The notes beneath the pieces were generated by a model. It saw only the letters and a program-made list of their open reading frames with translations, ran no database searches and was not told the origin of the DNA. Shown here in pieces: positions 30,301 through 40,063 of a DNA stretch of 64,000 nucleotides. The first letter of the stretch is position 1; each line of letters opens with the position of its first letter. The translations under genes were made by a program, and so were the position numbers. The stretch is from Cristatella mucedo (Eukaryota > Bryozoa > Phylactolaemata > Cristatellidae): assembly GCA_009760855.2 (NCBI GenBank), contig WPIO01000036.1, forward strand, positions 3,701,501 through 3,765,500, written 5' to 3'.

Positions 30301-31001
30301 CTCGATGACTCGGGTCATTTAGCTCATGTATCCATTGAGGCTGCCTCAAATTCATTGGCGGCGGCCATCGGTTCGAATGCTCCCAGAGCCTGACAACTCA
30401 CTGTCGACTGACATGCGTATAGATATCCGGTTGCTTGTCGGCATTAAAAAAAAGATTATAAAAACCCACCTGTGCTTGACAGCATTGTTTGTTTATCAAA
30501 CATGATATTACTCACCATTCCATTGCAGTTCTCTTTGCAGCAAATGTAAAGCGCCTAGAAAGAGATTGAGTTCTCTGAGGGCACTTTATCAAGTGCATTA
30601 GTATTATATTATTATTATTATTACTCGGTCCATGCGAATCCATCTTTTATGTAGTAAGGGGTGCAGCGATTGTGCATACTATTATCTAATCAGTGTGTTT
30701 TATCTATATATGTATAAATATATATTTATCTATATATGTATATATATTATCTAATCTGTGTGTGTGTGTGTGTGCTTTCTTTTCATCTTACGTAAAGAAC
30801 CAAGAACGAGATGTAGTTATCTGAGGCTGCTTTACACATGCTGTTTATTATTATCATGTTGTGGTTTTTGGGGGCTCATTCAGTAGCCCAACATCCTTCG
30901 TCTCACACAAAGAGATATGATTATGTCATCAATTGTTCTTATTGTTATTGTGACACCCGGTTGACAGAAACACAAGTAACTAATAAAGGGGAGGCGTGAA
31001 T

Positions 31002-31039
<38 letters not shown>

Positions 31040-34000
31040 ACAGAGACAGAGACAGACAAAGTGGTAGAAAGCATAGTGGACATGTCGAGGAAATAATCAG
31101 CAAAGAAGTAGCATGAAAGGACCTCTGAATAAAAACTGCCTTTAGTTGGCTGTGCCGGAACAAAACGGATGATGTCGTTTTCTGCATAGAAAGCCGCTGA
31201 CATTTTGAGTGCTGAACAGAGCAACTCGTCAGCACAGCGTGGCCATTTCCCCAGTTTTTACGGCTTGTGCAATTACATGCAGAGCCGCCCACGCCTGCAG
31301 GCCAAGAATGCACAAGTACTCCCGTGCGTACAGTCGCTCAATCAAGGGCTGCCTAGCTTGTCGGCGTTCCGTGGTGGAGGTTAGGAAGCCCCGACTTGCA
31401 GAAAGCTTGTGCAACCGAAAGGAACTGCACACAAACGGGCAGAGGAGATGAGAGGAGATGCAGCCTCTGTCGATGCTCGGGGCTGCGCTCATCGGTCGAG
31501 GATTACAGCCACGCAAGTGATTTGGAGTGCATGTTACAGGGATTCTCGGCTCGAACCGTTGCCGTGTTTGGCGAAGGTCACAGGCAATAATAATAATAAT
31601 AATAATAACACACTAGATAAATTTCCCTCAGAGAACTCAATCTCTTTCTAGGTGCTTTACATTTGCATAGGTAGCAAGGGATGCCAGGTCTGGCAACTTC
31701 CATTTACTGGACGTATGGGACGCGAATTCAAAATTATTACAGAGGTTGGTGAAGCGGTGGCGACGAAGACCGAAGCTATGCGAGTTCAGCGCTCGTGTAA
31801 GCGGCACACACTTGCCTCCGGGACGCAGCCGTCCACCCTATCCTGCTGCGACAAAGCATGCAGAATGGGACGATGGCGAAAAGCTGAAGGAGTGCCGTCT
31901 GTTGCTGGTCTGCTAGCCATCCTGTGTGTGCTTCTGACAAGGCCATTGTGCCTCAGAGCATTAGCATTTTTTCAGCCGTTGTCTAGTGTTGACTTGGCCT
32001 GCACGGCCGTTATCGTTGGCGGTGCAACAGTAGGGGACCCAGCGTTTGCACCTGACATGGTTGCAGAGACTGTCGTCGTGCCACGAGATCGAGTCTCGCG
32101 GAGTCTCACAGAGGGTGCCTCATTCGGAATCACTAGGCTAGGCAACATCGTACCTAGCTTCCGGTTGGGGAAGGGGGAGTGGGATGGTAGCAGTCCGGTG
32201 GCTCAGGGCAGCGAGGAAAGTGGATCGATTCTGACACATCGTCGAGTGACGCCAGCAGGCGTTTGCCGATAAGTGTCGCCTCGAAGGCGCTGCTCCGATT
32301 CGACGAGGGAACGGCAGCAGCAGCAGCGCGCAGTTTCAGGCTCGTCCGAAGTGACTCGCAGAGTGATCTTAGCACCAGCTGAATGCTTGGCGATGTGCGT
32401 GGCATGTTGTTGGCTGACTGAGAGCCGGTGGACCGTTGGCCGTGAGCCAGCCGTGATCCTTGAGCTGGCTTCGTCGTTTCGTTCTGTATCGATGGTGGCT
32501 CCCGTGCATCTGCCAACGTGTCAGCTCGGAGCTAGCTTGACGTGGTGACTTGAGTAGCATTGGTACAGAGACAGATTGTGTCACCACTTTTCAGCATGGA
32601 TCTTCATCGTTGCTGTTAGGTATCCTTAGATTGGCCTGTGATGACACTGCTCACGGCTGCAGCCATCTCCTTAACCGCCTCCAGGTCAGTACCTGACCTA
32701 GCCATCCTTGGGGCTGATCTAGCCGAGGATTTTTCTAGCTTCTTTGTCATCAAGACGGATGAGATCAGAGAGTCACTGCCCAATGGTATGTCCTCCCACT
32801 GGACTCTTTAATCTCCATTCCTAGCTCAACCTCAATGGCCACGTTTAAGCCTGCCCGCTGCTGACCTCATCTCAAAGTTAATCTCCAAGTCATAGAGGAC
32901 TACTAGCTCTCTAGACTCCAAACCTGCCGTTCTCCTTTTGAGATGCCTAGATTTGCTGCTGCCCTGCATAAATAACATAAAGTATGTACGAGTTGCAAAA
33001 GACACCACCGTCTACTTAGTAACTATTTGCTCTCGGAGGTCCACCATCAGTGTGGGTCGGCTTTTACATAAACGTGATCGTTAGCATGAAGAATGGACCG
33101 AGTGTCGATGGCCGTGTCTACGATAACTGTAAGAAACAAAAACAGCCCGGTAGCCTAGGCCGGCATCTTACCTCTAAAAATGGCCGAACTTGAGTTTTGA
33201 CTTGCAGTTCGACTATCGTACTTGCAATCCAAACGGCCAACGATTTCTCTGCGCGTTTACTTGTGCACAGGTGGGGAGTTATTTTCGCACTTCCTAGCCG
33301 TACAGCTCACGTGGAGATACTCCGACGGTGCTGATCTGCCTTGGGAAAGACGAAGGAGGTAACAAATAAAATCAAAGGCCAAATCGTCACCTATCCCAAA
33401 ATGGGTCTTAGCAATGTGAAGGTAGCACGGAAGCTTGGTTTAGGTCTGAGGGATCGGTCAGGTATAGCCTGAAGTATTTTCAAGGTGGTAGAATGGACGT
33501 TTTACCGCACTACAGCTGCCTACGTTCGATGACCAAAAAAAGATGACCATCTGGCAGCACTGGGTCGAAGGGAAGCACCACTCCAAGCTCTCTCCAATAT
33601 CTTAGAAGAGGCCACCTGGAAGGCTGTAAGTGTTGATAGGGTTCGTAGGAGGCTTTCGGTGCACGGCATTAACAAAAGAGTTGGTATACACAAGCCGTTA
33701 ATTAACGAACAAAGAATTTGCAGTCTGCAGTGGGTCCGAAAGCACGCCCAATTTACAGCTGCCGACTGGAGCAGTATTCTATGGACCGATGAACTGGTCC
33801 ACGAAAATGGCAAATGGAGGAATTTCGTCAGTCGAAGGAAAGGCAAAGAGTACTGCCCAAACTGCTTGCAATCTATGCTCAAATAAGTAGGTGGAAGTGT
33901 GCTTGTTTGGTCTTGTTTTTCAGTTTCATGTATAGGAACTTGACACCGAATCAACCAGATTATGTACAAGAACGTGTTCACTGACATCGTCAAAAATGTC

Positions 34001-37000
34001 GGCATGCCTTTTGCCAGAGCTCTTGTGGGGAGGACTAATTTTGGCAAATCGATAATTATTCCAAGCATACTGAAAGTGCAGCAAAGCAATTCTTTGCCGA
34101 TTCAGGTGTCCAAGTCCTTAGTTGGCCTAGCCAATCTCCCGATCTCAACCCTATTGAACGTCTGTGGGACAGGTTGGAGAGCTCACTTAGAGCTGGGAAC
34201 AGCATCTTGTTTTCCCCCAAGCATCTTTTTGGTCGGCTTAAGCATCTGTAGGCCAGCATTACTTCGGATTTTTGTCGAAAACTGGCTGAGTCAACGCCCT
34301 GGCGAATACTGGAAGTCATAAAGAACAGGGGTGGTCCGACCTCCTATTAATGTGAGTACCCATTAGAGCATGTTTAGCCTTAGTTCTGATGGTAGAAAAT
34401 ATTAAAACGCCCTATGCACATGTTTTCAGTGCTGTCAGACGAAGAGCAAGTCAATCAAGTGATGGGACAGCGGCTTGGTTGTGGTACCTATTCATCCTTG
34501 TAAATACTTTTGCGTTTGAGTGTATGTCCCTTTCTCCAAGTCTTGAACCTTCATCCTTCAACGGGACTTTTGTTGTTCCTGGGTCTCTTAGCCCAAAAGA
34601 TACGGTGCATGCTCTTCACGACCCAGGTCGTGTGTTCGAGTCCTCTCGCCGAGCTGGTTTGGTCCAGCGGTTAAGGTGCTCGCCCCCCCCCCCCCCCCCG
34701 ACCAAGGTCTGGCTGAGGTCGTTGGCTCGAGCCCGGAGGCATATGTGAAGCACCTGAATAGAGATTAAGTTCTCTTGGGGCGCTATACAAATGAATTATC
34801 TCTATTTATCTATCTCTCTCTGCATTGAGCAATCCTTCATTGCCCACTGCTAGTGGTGGTGATAGCCGTAAAGGGTCTTGTGCTGCCATATAAATGAGGC
34901 TGCTAAATCAATTAGCTTTTTTCTTTCGCACTGTCACCCTATTGTCATTCCAATCAAAGGCAATGGAACCAGTAATATCAAACCAGCTAAACTCCCATAT
35001 AAGTTGCAAACCTAGCCATGAAATTCCTTTCGAATTGTAATGCTAATCACCCCACTGAGTCAGCTCAGCTGCTAATATATGATGACCGTGGGATTGCTGA
35101 CTTGGGTAGAATCTCTCTGTTAGTCCTGCTGGATCTCTCGGCAATGTGTTATACCACTAATCACCGAGATCTCGAGTGCTTACCATCTCGCCTGTAATGT
35201 AATGTATCTCCGTCAGTAACTCCACAAAGTTATAAAGACCATGTGGGTGTTACGCATGAGAGTTTTGTATAGCGCACTCACAGCCTAAGCGGCTTTCGGT
35301 ACGCATTCGGTAGCCAACAGACTTCGTCTCACGCAACAAAGAGAAAGTGGGAAGCAAAGCCGAGTTAGGAGAGCAGTTGAGGTAGTGAGTAGCATAGAAG
35401 TAGCAGTTCAGGACCGCTGAAAAAGATGTGCTACAGTCGGCAGTTGGAGAGTAGATGTCGTTGCGTAAGAAATGTGGAAGCGAGTTCCACAGTCTAGGAC
35501 CTGCAGAGCTAAAGCTTCTGTTGCCAACTGTCTTTAAGCAGAGGAACGGGACAGCTAATTTATTGTCGACACAGGACGTGAAGGCGCGAACAGGCTGAAA
35601 CTGATGCAGCAGTTCAGCTAGGTACGAAGGAGCCAAGCCGTGGCGGGCCTTGTGAGTCAGCATAAGAACTTTGCTCTGTATCCTTTGCTCAACCGGCAAC
35701 CATCCTAGCTCTTTCAGCAAAGGTGACACGTGCTCAAACCGCTGGGACTTGAAGACCAGCCTTGCAGCCATATTCATAGTCCGCTGTAGTGGCATAATAG
35801 CTTTCTTTGGTAGCCCAGCCAAAAGGGAATTACAGTAATCTAGCCGAGACAGAACTAAAGAGCTAGTTAAATTTTTTACAAGCCACTGGGCATCACTGGC
35901 AGTGCACTGCAATGGTTTAGGACGAATCTCTGTGTGAGATTCCTGGGTTTAGATATCAATGGCCAAAGGTAATCGGCCAGCCTTGAAAGTATATTAGTAT
36001 CAAGGGGTCTGTTGGGAGTTTTCTCTTCTCTCTCCACAATTCATTCTTTCCTATGTAATCACCGAGCTATCATATCTAGACTCTCACTTTTAAGCAGATG
36101 ACACACAGCTGTGCTTTGATCCCTCCTTGCTTTTCAGCTTTTCAAACTCTTAACTCCTTTGCTGCATATATTGCTGACTTTCGCACTTCGATGGCAGCAA
36201 ACATTCTCCAACTGGTTAAACATTAAAACCAGTTTTAGCACTGTGACAGTGGAAAAAAACATCCTGGCTTGCTTGGATAATGTTGCCATAGGCAAGCTTG
36301 TTAGTGCATTTGCCTGTGCGGTGATATGCTGGCAGTTGGTGCAAAACTCTTCAGCTAGGTATATCTGTCCTTAACATTGTAACTGTCATAATACAGCTCT
36401 TCTCGACTGTCTACACTGGCTCCCTATCAAGCAGCGTATCGACCTTAAGGTTCTGTTACTCATCATTTAAACCATCGCAATCAGCTGCAGCAGCTGTTTA
36501 ACTAAAAGCCTGTCTAGCAGATATTCGACCCTGTATGTCGGCCAATTGTCTTAAGCTAAACCAGAATGAAGCCCAACTCCTAATCATAGGATACTCGAAA
36601 CATATGGCTGGGCCAGGAGACTTTGCTCTTCTAATTGGCGGTGCTGTAGTGCAACCGCCGTCACGTGCTAGTAACTAACGGTGTTACTCTAGCCTAGATT
36701 CCTTTTTGAACTCTGCTTCACGATGCAGAGTTTCATTCAGAAGCCTGCTTCCACGGCTAGTCATCATGATCAATTTCTGTACAAGCCTAGGGACTGCTAA
36801 CCGTGCAGGCTGTCTAAAAAAATCTTAGCAGATCCCTGATTTGGTCCGTAGTGGACTGCCGTAAACCAGTTTGCTCGGTCTACCGGAAAAATTCATTAAG
36901 CCTCTATCGCTTTGGACAAATATGGCTGGCAGTTGGTCAACCAATCCCCAGGAGGTTCCAGCCATGTCTCCTTAGCTGAAGGAGCTGCAGTGGCTCCCGG

Positions 37001-40000
37001 TTGTTCACTTGATGAAAAATTCTTACTCTTATCCACAGCCGGCTGTGACTTGCCTCATCATACGTAGGTGAATGCTGCTGCAGTTTCAGCTTCCTCATGC
37101 TCTCAAGTCCTTTATTGCAGTTTGTTAGCCGTTCCATTCTTTTGCTTTAAGACTGTTTACAATAGAAGACCTTTGCTTTGCAGCCCCTAGGCTGAGGAAC
37201 TCTCACTTCCACATTTCCTTCATAGCATGATCTTCTCCCTTGCTGTCAGATTTGAGACCATCTTTCCAACCATCATGCGTTGCTAGTTCCATCCTACCTA
37301 CTACTCGACTCCTCAGCTGCCCTCCCGACTCAGCTATCGTTGGCCATACCTGAAGCAATGCCCAACACAAGACATCGAGATTCATTTTTCAAGAGAAAGG
37401 GATTGTGACATTATCCACTAATTCTTGCCTTAGCATGGTGTACTGGTGCTACAAAACAACTGCTGTTAGGAAATCGTACGAAAACTGCAAGCACTGAAGT
37501 ATATTACCTCATGCAAACCTCAAATCCTCTGGAGACCCGTGCGTTTAATTCGTATGCTCCCAAAGCCTGGAACTCCCTCCCGACTTGCGTCAGAACATCC
37601 CCTGACCTGACCACATTTAAAAAGAACTTAAAAACCCCTATTTAGGACAGCAGTTAGTGGGTCCCTGTGATTCGTCCTTCATGTGCTTATGCGTGCTGAC
37701 ACTGCATGCTGCCACTAACCACATTTGCACGCTGACCCTGTGCATGTCACCCCTAACCATGTTATTTATGTTGTTTATCAAGCATGATATTACTCACCAT
37801 TCAATCGCGTTTCCCTTTTTAGGAAATGTAAAGCGCTTAGAAAGAGATTGAGTTCTCTGAGTGTGCTTTATCGAGTGCATTATTATTATTATTATTATTG
37901 TCATTATTATTAAAAGTAATCCCGAACATCTTACTCGGTTAAAGGTAGGGCAAGAAGCCTGGGTTCTCGACAGCTACCTTCATCCGGCTCGGCACCGAGG
38001 CTTCTGAGTTATGTGGTGCACTGTCGTGATGCCCACGTGTAATCGAACTTGCGCGAAACGATCATTCACTTTCATGGTGAATCTGGCCTACTCAGTCGCC
38101 AGTCTAAGTCACACAGGTCTTCCTTCCTGGCTGTGCTATACATAAATCGCACACAGTTTCGGTTCCTGCAGCAGTCAATTCTTTATTGCTCACTAGAGAG
38201 TGGTAGCTGCTGAAAGCTCACGTGCCACCACAGAAACGAGGCTGCTGAGTCTGCTTTTTTTAATATTGCGAGCCTTAGCCTAACTGCTTGGGCTTCTTGA
38301 CTCAGATTGTTGGTTCGAGTCCTGCATCGAGAAATTCTATATTGTCTGCTGCATGTAAGCAGCTATCGCTCTCTTGCCACCACTTTGCATAACGAGGTTG
38401 TAATAAGCAGCCTTTACACTAGGGAGGTTTAATTGGACAGCTGACTATGCCGAATCAATAGCGTACCTGACAGGTCAGCAAAATGCTTTCTGACCTGCTT
38501 TGAAGCTCGTTTGCTCTTTGATTTTCCTGCTGACCCATAAAGTTGTCTCCCAAAAGATTTCAGCAGACAGAACGTTCACACACTGAAAGCACTTCGGGGT
38601 ATGCATTCCGGTCTGTACTGCAAGGAATGCGAATAATGGTAGTAACTGATAAGGAGCCCCAAAACCATGAAGTGGCCATGGAGTGGCGCTTAGCCACCTG
38701 TTGCTTAGCCTGTTGTGGCTTTTCTGTCGTAAAGCCGCATGGACCATGTGCGGCAAGTGCATGCCGGATCGTCCTTCTGCTTTCACTGCCCCTTTTGGAA
38801 AATCCGACATTGGAATCGCTCTGCCCGTAAACACGAGTCGTCGATGGCACGTCTGCATCATATCGTATCTGCATCGTATCATGTAATTTGTATAGTACTT
38901 TCTTATGATAGAGCTGTGATGAGTGGCATTTCAAAAAGGGGAGATAATTTACTAATTTGCATATGGGGCTCCTCTCGTATGGTGCACACTCATGGTAAAA
39001 ATTGAGCATTTGAATTGTGCATTGAATTATGAAATAGTACTATTTAATTACGTATGTAAAATGCTATGGAAATTATCTCATTGTGGGACAATAAAAATTG
39101 AAGAGCCTGACCCGGAAATCTTAGTGATGGTCTGCCCGCAGATGAGTCATTGTGGCTGAGCCTTTGCACAGGTACATGCTTTTATGCACGGTCTTTCATT
39201 TTCATATTGAATTTCTCTGTGATTTTTTGTAGCTTCATGCTAGTACTACTACTACTACTACTAATATATCTGTGCAGCACTCTTAGAGAACTCAATTTCT
39301 TTGTGGGCACTTTGCATGTGCTGGGAAGGAAGCATGTCATCTGGTTAAGGATAATAGTATGCATAATTTCATCAAATCCATAATTTTGTACAGAGCAGTT
39401 CATATGGCAAGGCATGACATATGGCAATTCATATGATGAAAAAAAATTGTGCAACTCTTTATCAGCGGTAAATAAATGAAAGCATCACTGTGTGTGCTTG
39501 GGGACTCCATCAGCAAGAGTGAGGGAGTGAATTCTGGAGAAAAAAAATTGACGTTAAACAAATCATTAGGATGTGCCATCCTTCGAAAGCTCACCGGATG
39601 GTGATTGGCCTATGACGTATATACACTGCAATCTCGTACTAAGATTGGACCCAAGCTTGGCTGTACAGAATCAGGGACGTCCAAGTCAAAGGATAGACAG
39701 TGAAGAAGTACTTCGTGATCAGTATTTTAGATCATATCATGTCATTACTATTAAGATTAGTCGATTAGATCAGCTCTGTGAGCTTAATACACACACTCTT
39801 TCAACATAAAAAAAATCATAGCTGATTAAACAGCCTCTTTTTGTATAGCGACAGAAGAGCCTTTACGGCTATCACCACCGCTTGTAGTGGCGATAAAGAA
39901 TCGCCCACCGCAGGAATCGAACCCACGACCTCGGTCCCGAGGTCGTGAAAGCAACCGCCTTACCTAGTGTGCCATCACGGCTCATAGGAGAAGACATGCA

Positions 40001-40020
40001 CTGTGTGTGTATGTGCTTGG

Positions 40021-40063
<43 letters not shown>

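Noticed and set aside
31652-32272. 206-codon plus-strand frame in LIN7 intron 4
   Set aside because: Begins within a LINE tail, has no recognisable motif and no splice or promoter support.
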